Part shown: in pieces, positions 19,707-30,253 of the stretch
How positions within the stretch are numbered: position 1 is the first letter of the stretch
Layout: the number at the start of each line of letters is the position of its first letter
From: Gammaproteobacteria bacterium 50_400_T64
Lineage (GTDB): Bacteria > Pseudomonadota > Gammaproteobacteria > Pseudomonadales > Porticoccaceae
Length of the DNA stretch: 64,000 nucleotides
Assembly: GCA_002162755.1 (NCBI GenBank)
Contig: MAAS01000013.1
Location: 149,331 to 213,330 of the forward strand
Reading direction: 5' to 3'
Notes under the pieces: generated by a model
Database searches by the model: none
What the model was told of the DNA's origin: nothing
What the model saw: only the letters and a program-made list of their open reading frames with translations
Translations under genes and position numbers: made by a program

Positions 19707-20921
19707 TTAGGCGTACTGGCGAGCCAGTGAGCGACCCAGCTGCATCATGTGTACCTGATCGGGGCCATCGGCGAAGCGGATTTGGCGCGCATAGTTGTAG
19801 GCTTCGGCGAGGAAATAGTCCTCAGTCAAACCTCCGGCACCGTGAACCTGAATGGCGCGGTCGACAACGCGCGCTGTCATCGCCGGGGTGACGATTTTAA
19901 TCGCGGCAATTAAGTCTTTCGCCTCTTTGGCACCTTCGCGGTCAATCTTGTCGGCAGCCATCATGGTCAACAGACGGGCCTGTTCAATATCGCAGTAGGA
20001 CTGGGCGATATCTTCGCGCACCGACTGGTGTTCGCTGAGCTTTTTGCCGAAGGTGCTACGCGATTCGACGCGAGCGCACATCAGTTCTAGTGCGCGTTGG
20101 GCACAACCGATAAGACGCATGCAATGGTGAATACGGCCTGGGCCAAGGCGACCCTGGGCGATTTCGAAGCCGCGGCCCTCGCCCAGCAGAATGTTTTCAA
20201 CAGGAACGCGCACATCGTCAAAGCGAATTTCAGCTTCACCCAGGGGCGCACCGAGATAACCGAGGGTGGTTAACGGACGCACGATGGTCACGCCGGGGGT
20301 GTCTTTCGGTACCAGAATTTGCGATTGCTGAACGTGGCGATTGGGGTTGTCCGGGTCGGTCTTGCCCATCACGATCATGATTTTGCAGGCTTCGTGCATG
20401 ATGCCGGTAATAAACCATTTCTTGCCGTTGATAACGTACTCGTCGCCATCGCGAACGATGGAGCACTCGACATTGGTGGCATCCGAACAGGCGGTGTCGG
20501 GCTCGGTCATGGCGAAAGAGGAACGGATTTCACCGGCGAGTAGAGGGGTTAGCCACTTGTCTTTCTGCGCCTGCGTGCCGTACTTAACGAACACTTCCAT
20601 GTTGCCGGTGTCGGGAGCGTTGCAGTTGAACACCAGCGGTGCCCAGGGCACACGGCCCATGATTTCAGCCAGTGGCGCGTAGTCGACATTGCTGAGACCG
20701 TTTTCGTCGTCGGCATCGTGGGGTGGCAGGAAGAGATTCCACAGGCCAACGGCTTTGGCTTTCTTCTTCAGCTCTTCCATGATGGGTGGCGTTGCCCAGG
20801 GATTGTCGACCGTGTGCATGTACTCTTTGAATTCTGCCTCGACCGGATAGACTTCTTCTTTCATGAACTTCAAGAGTAAATCTTGCAGTGCCAGGGCTTT
20901 GGGGGAGTGTTGAAAGTTCAT
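19707..20921 (-). CDS. Acyl-CoA dehydrogenase family protein (ACAD10/11-like)
   Basis: [98 protein letters not shown]. Confidence 0.94.
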   Translation of the reverse strand: MNFQHSPKALALQDLLLKFMKEEVYPVEAEFKEYMHTVDNPWATPPIMEELKKKAKAVGLWNLFLPPHDADDENGLSNVDYAPLAEIMGRVPWAPLVFNCNAPDTGNMEVFVKYGTQAQKDKWLTPLLAGEIRSSFAMTEPDTACSDATNVECSIVRDGDEYVINGKKWFITGIMHEACKIMIVMGKTDPDNPNRHVQQSQILVPKDTPGVTIVRPLTTLGYLGAPLGEAEIRFDDVRVPVENILLGEGRGFEIAQGRLGPGRIHHCMRLIGCAQRALELMCARVESRSTFGKKLSEHQSVREDIAQSYCDIEQARLLTMMAADKIDREGAKEAKDLIAAIKIVTPAMTARVVDRAIQVHGAGGLTEDYFLAEAYNYARQIRFADGPDQVHMMQLGRSLARQYA

Positions 20922-21001
20922 GTTGTGTTACCTCATTTCAAAAGTGTGTGATTGTAAAAGGATGGGTTTTGGTTTTTGGGTTTAATAAAATAATTGGGTG
21001 G

Positions 21002-21703
21002 TTAAACGATAGTAATGCTGTCGTGCCGCTCGCCTTGTTCGAGATGGGGCAACAGGTTGAAAGCGGCCAGTGAAATACGTTCGGCGTTGTAGTTAAAGCG
21101 AGTGGTGGAGGTGTTGCGAATTTGCATCATCAACTCGATGGCGGCATCGTCAGACAGGCCCATCACTTTCTTCATCGCCAGTGCCTTGGGGCCTCCGGAA
21201 GAGACGACCAGTACTCGCTCGCCGCGCGGGCCTTTGCGAGCATCGTCGAGGGCGCGGTGAACGCGCTCGTTAAAGTCGATCCAGGTTTCTGTTTTGTGCC
21301 CTTTCTGGGCATCGCGTTGCGCGATCTCTTCGTCGAGTTCACCGTCGATCCAGGCGCGCATGGTGCCGCGTAGGATGCCGAAAAACTGCCGCGCGGTTTT
21401 TGGCACTTCGGCGCTGGGGTCGTTGCGCCGGGCATACATCGCCATAATGGGGCGGAAATGGAATTCATTAAAGCCGGCATCAACCGTCGATTCCAGGTTT
21501 TGCCCCAGGCCTTCTTCTATACCGGCGAGGGTTTGCTTGTGGCGGCGCATATCGCCGGTAATGATGCGGTCAAACTGTAAGTTTCGTTTGCGGTAGTGCT
21601 CACCGAGCCAGACGGCTTGCTGTTGACCTAGGTCCGATAGTTGGTCGTAGACTTTGGCACCAAGAGAGGCCTGGCCGTGGCGGACAAAATATATTTCGCT
21701 CAT
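21002..21703 (-). CDS. Histidine phosphatase family protein
   Basis: MSEIYFVRHGQASLGAKVYDQLSDLGQQQAVWLGEHYRKR (RHG motif). Confidence 0.9.
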   Translation of the reverse strand: MSEIYFVRHGQASLGAKVYDQLSDLGQQQAVWLGEHYRKRNLQFDRIITGDMRRHKQTLAGIEEGLGQNLESTVDAGFNEFHFRPIMAMYARRNDPSAEVPKTARQFFGILRGTMRAWIDGELDEEIAQRDAQKGHKTETWIDFNERVHRALDDARKGPRGERVLVVSSGGPKALAMKKVMGLSDDAAIELMMQIRNTSTTRFNYNAERISLAAFNLLPHLEQGERHDSITIV

Positions 21704-21919
21704 AGAACACCCTTATTTCAGGCGATGCAGAATATATCAGCACTGGCTATTTATAAATCAATTTTTCGCACTCTCAATGCTGGCAGCTGGGCATGGGGTG
21801 AACAGGATTTTGCGATTGGCCGGCACCGTCAGCAGAGACGGTTGACCAAAGGTAATTGGCGACTTAGCTTTGCTAGTTTAGAATGCGCGCCCGAATTATC
21901 TTTATAAAATATCAGGTTA

Positions 21920-23965
21920 TTGCCGATGCTGGCGTTGTTACAACGTTATTCCCCTTTGTTTTTCCTGAATGCCTGGCTGATGGTTGGGGATAGCTATGGG
22001 GCAGTAGTGAGTGAAGAGGACGTGCTGGGCGATATTCCCATGGTTAATATCGCCAGCCGCTTCGAACAGCCCGTCAATCGTGCGCCAGCTAGTATCACTC
22101 TTATTGATCGTGCGTTGCTTGATGCTTCCGGTGCCCAGACCTGGGCTGATGTTTTCCGGCTGGTACCGGGCTTCCAGTCCTACTCGCCTAATGGCAATCG
22201 CCAGGGGGTGTCTTACCATGGTTTTGGCAAGGAGTTCCCGAATCGGCTGGAGGTGATGGTTGATGGTCGCTCGGTTTACGAGCCCATTTTTTCTGCCGTA
22301 ACCTGGGGCTCGCTGGGCGTTAATTTTGAAGATATCGATCACATCGAGATAGTGCGCGGCCCCAGCTCTCCGTCTCAAGGTTCTAATGCCTTGTTAGGGG
22401 CGGTGAATATTGTCACTCGTGCGCCTGTTCAGGATAGCGGTACGGCTCTGACGTATACCAGTGGCTCTCGCTCTACACGCAATGCGACCTTGCGGCACAA
22501 TGATCAGCTTGGTGGTATGTTCTATCGTCTCAGTCTTGGTTATCAGCACAACGAGGGCTTTCCCGGCGTGGCGAACGAAGGCCCGCTGGACGATGGCCGC
22601 GAACGTTATCAATTGGCTTTTCGCGGCACTTTGACGCCTTCTTTGCAGGATAGTATTGATATCAGTTTTGGTATCGTCGATAACACTGAGGGTCTGGGGG
22701 ATGGCGATCATCCCGATGAGTATTTATCGACCAATTACGATTCTAATTACCAGTCGGTGACCTGGTTGCGCTCCCTGACGAATGGTGATGAGCTGCAAAT
22801 TAAAGGCTATCGCAATAGTTTGCGAGCAGGTAATCGTGTTAATCGGGGCTTGCTTTCAGCCGTATTTGCAGTGCCGCCGGCGGCTGTTCAAGGTCTTTTA
22901 GGTATCCCCGATCAGACCTTTACAGTGGGCTTTGACAGAGTGTCTTCTGAGCGCTTTGACCTTGAGCTGGAACAGCGTTTTGCACCCAGAGGCAATTGGC
23001 AGTCGGTCTGGGGTCTGGGTGTGCGTTCGGAAATGGTGGAGAGCGAGTTTTTATTCGGTCACGATGACAAAATTCGTGAAGAGTCCTTCCGCCTTTTTAG
23101 CCATAACGAATGGGCGCTGAGCCGTGACTGGGTGTTTAATTTTGGGGTGATGTTTGAAGATACGCCTGTCGGCACACTGGCTTCGCCCCGATTAGCGCTT
23201 AACTATGAATTTATCACTCATCATTCTTTGCGCATGGTTCTCGGGCGTAGTGAGCGGGCACCCTCTATTGCTGAGTTGAATACAGACCGAACTTCAGAGT
23301 TTGGGGGCTTAAGCTACGAAGCGGTGATTCGTTCAGGTCATGGGCTTCGTGAAGAGGGAGTTGACTATGCCGAGCTGGCTTATATTGGTCGTTTCCCCAG
23401 TGCCAATGTTGAGTTGGATATTAGTCTCTTCCGAGAGGAGGCGCGTGATGGGGTTGATGCTTACAGTGAAGACATCGTGCTGCCAATTCCTTTATTCGAC
23501 GATACAATAAAAGTCATCGCTAATACGGGGGAGTGGGAAACGACGGGTGTGGAGTTACAGCTCTCCTATAAACCATTGGCAGGTAGTCTACTGCGTTTAC
23601 ATTATGCCTATCTTGATTTGGATAGTGATTACGTCAAACGATTTGAGCCGGTAGAATTGCAAAGTGATTTTAATACATCGCGGCCGCGGCACAGCGGTGG
23701 GTTGTTGTTTGCATATCAATTGACACCTCGTCTTAATGCCAGTGTGATGAGCTATTATCAAAGTGCAGCTGATTGGCGCAACGGCAATACTATTGATGGG
23801 TTTGCGCGGATTGATGCGCAGTTAAGTTATCGATTTGTGCTCGGTGGTTCACCGGTAAAGTTGCAGGCTATTGCTCAGAACTTGGGTAGTGATTATTCTG
23901 AATACAGTGACAACAACGTGTTTGAAACCCGCTTCTATATTAAAATGGAGGTCAGTTTGCCCTAG
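21920..23965 (+). CDS. TonB-dependent receptor (plug + beta barrel)
   Basis: Plug signature APASITLIDRALLDASGAQTWADVFRLVPGFQSYSPNG..NRLEVMVDGRSVYEP..IEIVRGPSSPSQGSNALLGAVNIVTR; aromatic C-terminus ETRFYIKMEVSLP. Confidence 0.9.
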   Translation: MPMLALLQRYSPLFFLNAWLMVGDSYGAVVSEEDVLGDIPMVNIASRFEQPVNRAPASITLIDRALLDASGAQTWADVFRLVPGFQSYSPNGNRQGVSYHGFGKEFPNRLEVMVDGRSVYEPIFSAVTWGSLGVNFEDIDHIEIVRGPSSPSQGSNALLGAVNIVTRAPVQDSGTALTYTSGSRSTRNATLRHNDQLGGMFYRLSLGYQHNEGFPGVANEGPLDDGRERYQLAFRGTLTPSLQDSIDISFGIVDNTEGLGDGDHPDEYLSTNYDSNYQSVTWLRSLTNGDELQIKGYRNSLRAGNRVNRGLLSAVFAVPPAAVQGLLGIPDQTFTVGFDRVSSERFDLELEQRFAPRGNWQSVWGLGVRSEMVESEFLFGHDDKIREESFRLFSHNEWALSRDWVFNFGVMFEDTPVGTLASPRLALNYEFITHHSLRMVLGRSERAPSIAELNTDRTSEFGGLSYEAVIRSGHGLREEGVDYAELAYIGRFPSANVELDISLFREEARDGVDAYSEDIVLPIPLFDDTIKVIANTGEWETTGVELQLSYKPLAGSLLRLHYAYLDLDSDYVKRFEPVELQSDFNTSRPRHSGGLLFAYQLTPRLNASVMSYYQSAADWRNGNTIDGFARIDAQLSYRFVLGGSPVKLQAIAQNLGSDYSEYSDNNVFETRFYIKMEVSLP

Positions 23966-24068
23966 GGCAGCTGGTCGAATTGATGATAAGAGTAGTGGGT
24001 CAAAACGGATTTCATCGGGCTTTTGGCCGGCATGTGCCAGCGGTTCGCCAATGGCTGCATGATGCAGG

Positions 24069-25055
24069 ATGTTGATTAAACACATGAAGCAAGGATGTAG
24101 ACAAAGGTTTATCCCCTGGGCGATTGGCCGACTATTTGCCAGTCTTCTGCTGTCGCTCGTCAGTGTATTCGCTAGCGCCACCGCGCCATCTGTTTATCTG
24201 CTGTTATCGGGTGAGCAGGCTTATTATCAAGAAGTGTCGACAGTGTTTCAGCGAGTTCTGGCGGAGCGATACCACGCGCTACCTGTGCATACTTATACTC
24301 TTGATCAGACCTTGCAGGTGGCGCCAAACAGCATTGTTGTTGCGGTGGGTTCCAGGGCAAATGAGTTCGCACTGAGCCACCTTCCCGACGCGGATATCAT
24401 CAGCTTATTAATGCCCGTGTCGGCCTGGGATGACCTGCTGACTCGTTCGTCGGGGGCAGGGCGGCGTGCGGCAGTGGTGATTGATCAACCCCTGGAGCGT
24501 TCAGTAGCGTTGGGCAAGCTGTTAGTGCCCACAGCCAAACGGGTTGGCGCTGTATTTGGTCCAGTTTCTGTGGCGAGTAAAGCCGAATTGCGTGGTGCTG
24601 TACAGCGAAGTGGCATGGAGTTGATTTATGCTGAGCTGGCGAGTGATGATAATCCGATAGGCGTTTTGGCTCCTCTGGTGCAAAAGACGGATGTATTTAT
24701 TACGGTGGCTGATCGAGCCGTATTTAACAAAAGTGTCGCAAAGTGGCTGCTCTATTTAAGCTTTCGGCAAAAAGTCTCGGTTATTGGCTTTTCTAAATCC
24801 TATGCAAAAGCGGGTGCGCTTGCCGCTGTTTATTCCAGTCCGGAAAATATTGGTCGTCATGGGGCTGAATTGGTCTCGTTCCTGCTTTCCTCACAGGGGA
24901 AAGGACAGGGGGTGGATGAAAGCTGGAGAACTTACTACCCAGAATATTACACACTGGAAGTGAACAGGGAGGTGGCCAATGCCTTGAATATTGTCGTGCC
25001 AGAGCTTGAAGAGCTGTATCGGGAGTATCAGTTTTTACTTGAGTCCGTACAGTGA
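24069..25055 (+). CDS. Periplasmic ABC substrate-binding-like protein
   Basis: Signal-like N-terminus and binding-protein fold pattern (IVVAVGSRANEFALSHL..KRVGAVFGPVSVASKAELRGAVQRSGMELIYAEL..LVQKTDVFITVADRAVFNKSVAKWLL); no ABC ATPase/permease adjacent; 3' end overlaps the kinase gene. Confidence 0.7.
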   Translation: MLIKHMKQGCRQRFIPWAIGRLFASLLLSLVSVFASATAPSVYLLLSGEQAYYQEVSTVFQRVLAERYHALPVHTYTLDQTLQVAPNSIVVAVGSRANEFALSHLPDADIISLLMPVSAWDDLLTRSSGAGRRAAVVIDQPLERSVALGKLLVPTAKRVGAVFGPVSVASKAELRGAVQRSGMELIYAELASDDNPIGVLAPLVQKTDVFITVADRAVFNKSVAKWLLYLSFRQKVSVIGFSKSYAKAGALAAVYSSPENIGRHGAELVSFLLSSQGKGQGVDESWRTYYPEYYTLEVNREVANALNIVVPELEELYREYQFLLESVQ

Positions 25056-27736
25056 TGGCCAGGCTTTGGCACTACTTTACTCAGACTTTGCATGGACGCT
25101 TGCTGTTGCTGACATCGGTTCCTTTAGTGTCGCTGGCCGTTCTGCTGACAGTCAAAACTGTTTCTGATGAGCGCGTAGATGTTAAACGTGAGTACCATAG
25201 CTTAGGGTCTACTGCGGCGACCTATTTGGCGGCGACTTCAGATTTCGCCCTTTATTCAGGTAATACTCAGTTACTTGATACCTTGGCGAAATCTATGTCT
25301 GAGTTACCTCAGATAGATGGCGTGACATTTCTGAATTCAAGCCGGGAGGTGCTGTCCTCAACATTTAAGGGGCAGGCCCCATGGTCTGGGTTATTGCCCG
25401 CCAGCATTGGCCTGGAATCTATTGTAATAGGAAGTCGACTTTATTTTGAAAGGCCTGTTTCCATTTCAGGTATTGAGATAGAGGACTATACCGATAGCAA
25501 GTCATCAGGTGGTGAGCTGGCAGCGATTGCTGGTTGGGTCATTATTGCGGTTGATCTCTCAGCGATGGAGGCTGAGCGGCAGGCAATTCTCATTCGCAAT
25601 GGTAGTACGGCAGCAGGGCTGTTGGTTTTAGTCTTTTTCTTATCCTACGCCATAGGTAGCGGCATATTGACACCAATTACATCACTGACGGCTACAGTTG
25701 AGGAAATTGAAGGTGGCAATTTGGAGGCGCAGGCAGAGATAGTCGGTGTTAAAGAGCTGGCAGCCCTGAGTCGGGGTGTCAATTATATGGCTCGGTCTAT
25801 TGCTGAAAGTCAGCAGGGTTTAGAGCAGCGTGTTAACAGTGCGACATCGCGCTTGCGCATGTTGCTGGAAGATTTGCAGACGAAAAACATTGAGTTAAAG
25901 GAAGAGCGAGAAAAGGCTGAGGAGGCAAATCGCGCCAAAAGTGATTTTCTGGCACGTATGAGCCATGAATTACGTACCCCTTTAAACTCCATTCAAGGCT
26001 TTGTGCGCTTGCTCGAACAGTCGGGGCTGGAGGCCTCGGAGCAGCAGTATTGTGCGATTATTGAACAGGCTGCGGAGCAGTTGTTATTATTGATAAACGA
26101 TATTCTTGAGCATGCACGCTTGCAGTCAGGTGCCATGGCGCTGGATATTCAGCCTGTCGACATTGTTGGCTGTGTTGAAAACCCCGTACGGTTATTAGGC
26201 CCTTCGGCCTATGAAAAAAATGTTGACGTGATTATTGATATTGCCCCCGATTTACCCATCTTTCTTTATGGGGATTCTCTGCGTATACGCCAGGTGGTGT
26301 CAAACCTGGTGGCCAATGCCATCAAGTTTACTGAGCGGGGGCATATTTTGGTGCGGCTCTCTAGCAGGGGGGTGATCGACGGCAAGGTGATGTTGGTGCT
26401 AGAAGTGGAGGACACGGGCATCGGTATGTCGGAGGCGCAGCAGGACAAAATATTTGAAGCCTTTACCCAGGCCGATACAACGATTACCCGCCGTTTTGGT
26501 GGCACCGGGTTGGGTTTGTCTATCGTGCAAACCTTGATCTCATTGATGGGTGGGGACATCACGCTAAACAGTAAAGAGTCTGTTGGTACGACAATTCAAG
26601 TGAGCTTGCCTTTAGAGCGGCAAATCGATCACCGGCAGTTAAAGCGTTTGAGTAGTGCCGTTGCTGTGTTTGACCCCTTGAAAATTTCGCACCAGGCACT
26701 AGGGCATGCAATGGAGCGGATGACGAAGGATCCGCGGATGTACACTGATTTTGAGGTGCTGATTAAAGACCTGGTGATGGGAGATATTGAAGCCATTGTG
26801 ATTAGCCTGCCGATCAGTGGGTTTGAATATTCGCTGGCTGATATGCTGGTGCGCGTACGTGAATATACCCCTGTGCCGGTATTCGTTTTCCTACCCCTTA
26901 GGGGCTTGCGTGGCAAGGCAGCGTTTAATATTAGCGGTGTTGAAAGTCTCGATATCAGCTATCTTGCCAAGCCCTGGTCAAGCGTCGATTTTTATGAGGT
27001 CTATAACACCTTAAAGCAGGGGCCCCTTGTTGGCACAGGTGTGCTTGCTCCGTTGTTGGGCGTGAAAGTACTCGTGGCAGAGGATAATAATTTCAGCCGT
27101 TTACTCTTGTCGACGCTGCTCGAAAAGGCCGGATGTGAGCTACAGGCGGTTGAAAATGGGCGTGAGGCTGTTGAGTTATGTGAGCAGACGACATTTGATC
27201 TGCTGGTTTTCGATGTGCATATGCCTGAGCTCAACGGTATTGATGCGCTTGAGGAGATCAGGGGCGAAGGAGGCCTCAACACGGCTACGCCTGCAGTTGT
27301 GCTAACGGCAGATGTGCTGCAGCACGAAGAAAGTCTGACGAGCCTGTCAGGGCGCAATAAAATGATGCATAAGCCCTTCGATAATAAGCGGCTTATTGAT
27401 CTGGTGTTAACACTACTTGATAGACAGCCAAGCCGTGAGCCGCTACGGGCTTTGGCGACAGGACGGGTGCCGTTAGCAGAGTTTTTTCAGGAGGTTGATC
27501 GGCTTCTGGGCGGTGCGGTAAACGCCTATCAGGAACGCGATATTGATGAATTACGCGAAACTATTCATCAATTACTCGGCATTGCTGGCGTCTTTAAACT
27601 GGGTGAGCTAGAGAAGCAGGTGCAGGCCTTACATACCTTGGTCAGAGAAGAAGATGCCTGGGTGGGTGATGCCTTGCAGGCCGTAGAGGAAGAGCTTGCC
27701 CGCCTCAAGATTGAGGCGGGCGACGAGCTGGCTTAG
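25052..27736 (+). CDS. Hybrid sensor histidine kinase (periplasmic sensor, HAMP, HisKA, HATPase, receiver, HPt; BarA-like)
   Basis: H-box FLARMSHELRTPLNSI, N-box RQVVSNLVANAIKFTERG, GTGLGLSIV, receiver VLVAEDNNFSRLLLSTLLEKAG..LLVFDVHMPELNGIDAL, HPt-like IHQLLGIAGVFKLGELE. Confidence 0.93.
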   Translation: MMARLWHYFTQTLHGRLLLLTSVPLVSLAVLLTVKTVSDERVDVKREYHSLGSTAATYLAATSDFALYSGNTQLLDTLAKSMSELPQIDGVTFLNSSREVLSSTFKGQAPWSGLLPASIGLESIVIGSRLYFERPVSISGIEIEDYTDSKSSGGELAAIAGWVIIAVDLSAMEAERQAILIRNGSTAAGLLVLVFFLSYAIGSGILTPITSLTATVEEIEGGNLEAQAEIVGVKELAALSRGVNYMARSIAESQQGLEQRVNSATSRLRMLLEDLQTKNIELKEEREKAEEANRAKSDFLARMSHELRTPLNSIQGFVRLLEQSGLEASEQQYCAIIEQAAEQLLLLINDILEHARLQSGAMALDIQPVDIVGCVENPVRLLGPSAYEKNVDVIIDIAPDLPIFLYGDSLRIRQVVSNLVANAIKFTERGHILVRLSSRGVIDGKVMLVLEVEDTGIGMSEAQQDKIFEAFTQADTTITRRFGGTGLGLSIVQTLISLMGGDITLNSKESVGTTIQVSLPLERQIDHRQLKRLSSAVAVFDPLKISHQALGHAMERMTKDPRMYTDFEVLIKDLVMGDIEAIVISLPISGFEYSLADMLVRVREYTPVPVFVFLPLRGLRGKAAFNISGVESLDISYLAKPWSSVDFYEVYNTLKQGPLVGTGVLAPLLGVKVLVAEDNNFSRLLLSTLLEKAGCELQAVENGREAVELCEQTTFDLLVFDVHMPELNGIDALEEIRGEGGLNTATPAVVLTADVLQHEESLTSLSGRNKMMHKPFDNKRLIDLVLTLLDRQPSREPLRALATGRVPLAEFFQEVDRLLGGAVNAYQERDIDELRETIHQLLGIAGVFKLGELEKQVQALHTLVREEDAWVGDALQAVEEELARLKIEAGDELA

Positions 27737-27772
27737 TACGCCATTAATACATGCTTGCTGGAGTACTCGGAC

Positions 27773-28945
27773 TTAACTGAGAACTCGCAGTCGTATAACG
27801 CCTTCTACCGCAGCGATGGCCGCGACAATATCGTCACTGGGCTGCTGTTCGACGTCGATAATGTTGTAGGCAATGTCGTCGCGACTTTTATTGACCAGAT
27901 CGATCACGTTGTTATCACTGTCGGCGAGAATCCCCAGCACATTGCCGAGCACCTTGGGCACATTATTGTTGCTAAAAGTAATGCGGTAGCCCTTGCTTCT
28001 TGCCATGGCGATGGGCGGAAAGTTGACGGCGTTTTTGATATTACCGTTTTGCAGAAACTCCATCAGCTGATCGGCAGCCATAATGGCGCAGTTCTCTTCA
28101 GCTTCTTGAGTGCTAGCACCAATATGCGGGGTTAGAATCACATCAGCCCTGCCGAGTAGGTCGGGGGTGGGGAAGTCGGCGATATAGCCACCGAGTTGAT
28201 TATCATCGAGAGCGGCGACAAGCGCGACTGTATCGACAATTTCCTCGCGGGCGAAATTGAGCAGCTTTGCACCGGGCTTAAAGCAGCGCAGGGCTTCAGC
28301 GTTGATCATGTGCCGAGTCGCTTCAATGGCGGGTACATGCAGGGTGACGTAGTCAGCACCGGCCAGCAGGCTTTGCAGGTTGTCCATTTTGCCAATCTCA
28401 CTTGACAGGCGCCAGGCCGCTTCGACAGAGATAGCAGGGTCGTAGCCGATGACATTCATGCCAAGTTCCAGTGCCATATTGGCCACATTAGCACCGATGG
28501 CACCAAGGCCGACGACACCGAGGGTCTTGCCCTGTAATTCGCTACCGGCAAAGCGCTTTTTCTCTTTTTCGAGCAGCTTCGACATCTCGCCGGCATCACT
28601 CATGTCACTCAGTGACTGGGCATAATTGATGCCGCCAATAATATCTCGGGAGCCCAGTAGCAAGCTTGCGGCGACCAACTCTTTTACGGCATTGGCATTG
28701 GCGCCGGGGGTGTTAAATACCACCACGCCCTTACTTGAGTAATCGGCGACGGGAATATTGTTAACGCCGGCACCAGCGCGGGCGATAGCGACCAGGCTTT
28801 CGGGGATATCTTCGCCGTGGAGTTTGTGGCTGCGCAGCATAAAGGCATCGGGCTGGGAGAACTCGCTGGCGATTTCGTAGCTCTCGCGGGGAAAGCGGTC
28901 GAGACCCTTGCTGGAGATTTGATTGTAGGTGCGAACTTTGTACAT
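27773..28945 (-). CDS. serA: D-3-phosphoglycerate dehydrogenase with ACT domain
   Basis: MYKVRTYNQISSKGLDRFPRESYEIA..GKTLGVVGLGAIGANVANMALELGMNVIGYDP..DVILTPHIGASTQEAEENCA; C-terminal ACT-like region; paired with serC. Confidence 0.92.
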   Translation of the reverse strand: MYKVRTYNQISSKGLDRFPRESYEIASEFSQPDAFMLRSHKLHGEDIPESLVAIARAGAGVNNIPVADYSSKGVVVFNTPGANANAVKELVAASLLLGSRDIIGGINYAQSLSDMSDAGEMSKLLEKEKKRFAGSELQGKTLGVVGLGAIGANVANMALELGMNVIGYDPAISVEAAWRLSSEIGKMDNLQSLLAGADYVTLHVPAIEATRHMINAEALRCFKPGAKLLNFAREEIVDTVALVAALDDNQLGGYIADFPTPDLLGRADVILTPHIGASTQEAEENCAIMAADQLMEFLQNGNIKNAVNFPPIAMARSKGYRITFSNNNVPKVLGNVLGILADSDNNVIDLVNKSRDDIAYNIIDVEQQPSDDIVAAIAAVEGVIRLRVLS

Positions 28946-29016
28946 GGGCTTTCCTTTATGTGAGCCTTGCAATTAGATTTCTGTGCTGTTTTACGCGCGC
29001 TGAGTAGCGCTATCAA

Positions 29017-30150
29017 TTAGGCCTGGCTGATTTGTTTGTAGGCCCAGGTAAGCCAGGGCATAAGGGCTTGCAAGTCACTTTCTTCAATCGTTGCGCCACA
29101 CCAGATGCGTAAGCCTGCAGGGGCGTCACGATAAGCGCCGATATCAAAGGCAACGCCCTCGTTATCGAGTAGCTTGGCGAGGGCTTTGACCTGATCGGCT
29201 TCGAGGGTGAGGGTTAGGCAAACACTGGTGTTGGAGCGGGTGGCCTCATCCTGAGCGAGAAAATCAATCCAGTTGTTGGCGGCAACAAAGTCTTCAATCA
29301 CGCGTAGGTTGGCTTGCGAGCGAGCGATGCTAGCCTCGACACCGCCAATGGCACGCACCCAGTCCAGCGCGTCAAGATAATCGGCAACACAGAGCATAGA
29401 AGGTGTGTTGATGGTTTCGCCCCTAAAAATACCCTCGTTCAATTTGCCTTTCTTGGTCATGCGGAAAATCTTCGGCATGGGCCAGGTCGGGGTATAGTTT
29501 TCGAGACGCTCAACAGCGCGAGGGCTGAGTATTAGCATGCCGTGGGCACCTTCGCCGCCGAGTACTTTTTGCCAGCTAAACGTAACCACGTCGAGTTTGT
29601 GCCAGGGTAGTTCCATAGCGAACACAGCGGAGGTGGCATCGCAAATGGTAAGGCCGCTGCGCTCATCGCTAATCCATTCGCCGTCGATCACTTTGACGCC
29701 GGAGGTAGTGCCGTTCCAGGTAAATACGGTGTCATGCTCGGGGTTGGCTAGGCTCAAATCGGGCAGCAGGCCGTAGTCGGCGCGGTGAGCGGTGACGTTG
29801 TCGAGTTTGAGCTGGTTGGTGATGTCGCCGACCCAGCCTTCGCCGAAGGATTCCCAGGCAAAAATATCGACAGGTTTGGCGCCGAGTAGCGACCACAGGG
29901 CCATCTCGACGGCACCGGTGTCGGAAGCTGGCACTACGCCAACCCGGTAACCCTCGGGCAGGCCAAGTAATTCGGCGGTGTCCGTACAGGCGCGAGCCAG
30001 GGCTTTCTTGCCAATGGCTGAGCGGTGAGAGCGCCCCAAGGTCGAAATATCGAGGGCGTCAACATTATAGCCGGGCCGTTTACTGCAAGGCCCGGAAGAG
30101 AAATTCGGGTTTGCCGGTTTTACTGTGGGTTTGGGTACGACGGCAGTCAT
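29017..30150 (-). CDS. serC: Phosphoserine aminotransferase
   Basis: [70 protein letters not shown]; upstream of serA. Confidence 0.92.
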   Translation of the reverse strand: MTAVVPKPTVKPANPNFSSGPCSKRPGYNVDALDISTLGRSHRSAIGKKALARACTDTAELLGLPEGYRVGVVPASDTGAVEMALWSLLGAKPVDIFAWESFGEGWVGDITNQLKLDNVTAHRADYGLLPDLSLANPEHDTVFTWNGTTSGVKVIDGEWISDERSGLTICDATSAVFAMELPWHKLDVVTFSWQKVLGGEGAHGMLILSPRAVERLENYTPTWPMPKIFRMTKKGKLNEGIFRGETINTPSMLCVADYLDALDWVRAIGGVEASIARSQANLRVIEDFVAANNWIDFLAQDEATRSNTSVCLTLTLEADQVKALAKLLDNEGVAFDIGAYRDAPAGLRIWCGATIEESDLQALMPWLTWAYKQISQA

Positions 30151-30247
30151 GATGATTCCTTAAGAAAGTTTCTCGCTGGTGTACCCAGCGACGTGCGCGA
30201 AAAGGCGGCAATTTTACTGGTCAACAGCCTTGTTGCATAGGGGTGCG

Positions 30248-30253
30248 TATAAT
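30248..30253 (+). promoter_or_regulatory. Candidate -10 element TATAAT upstream of ASCH-like gene
   Basis: Perfect TATAAT in the serC/30362 divergent gap; no convincing -35 at canonical spacing. Confidence 0.3.
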
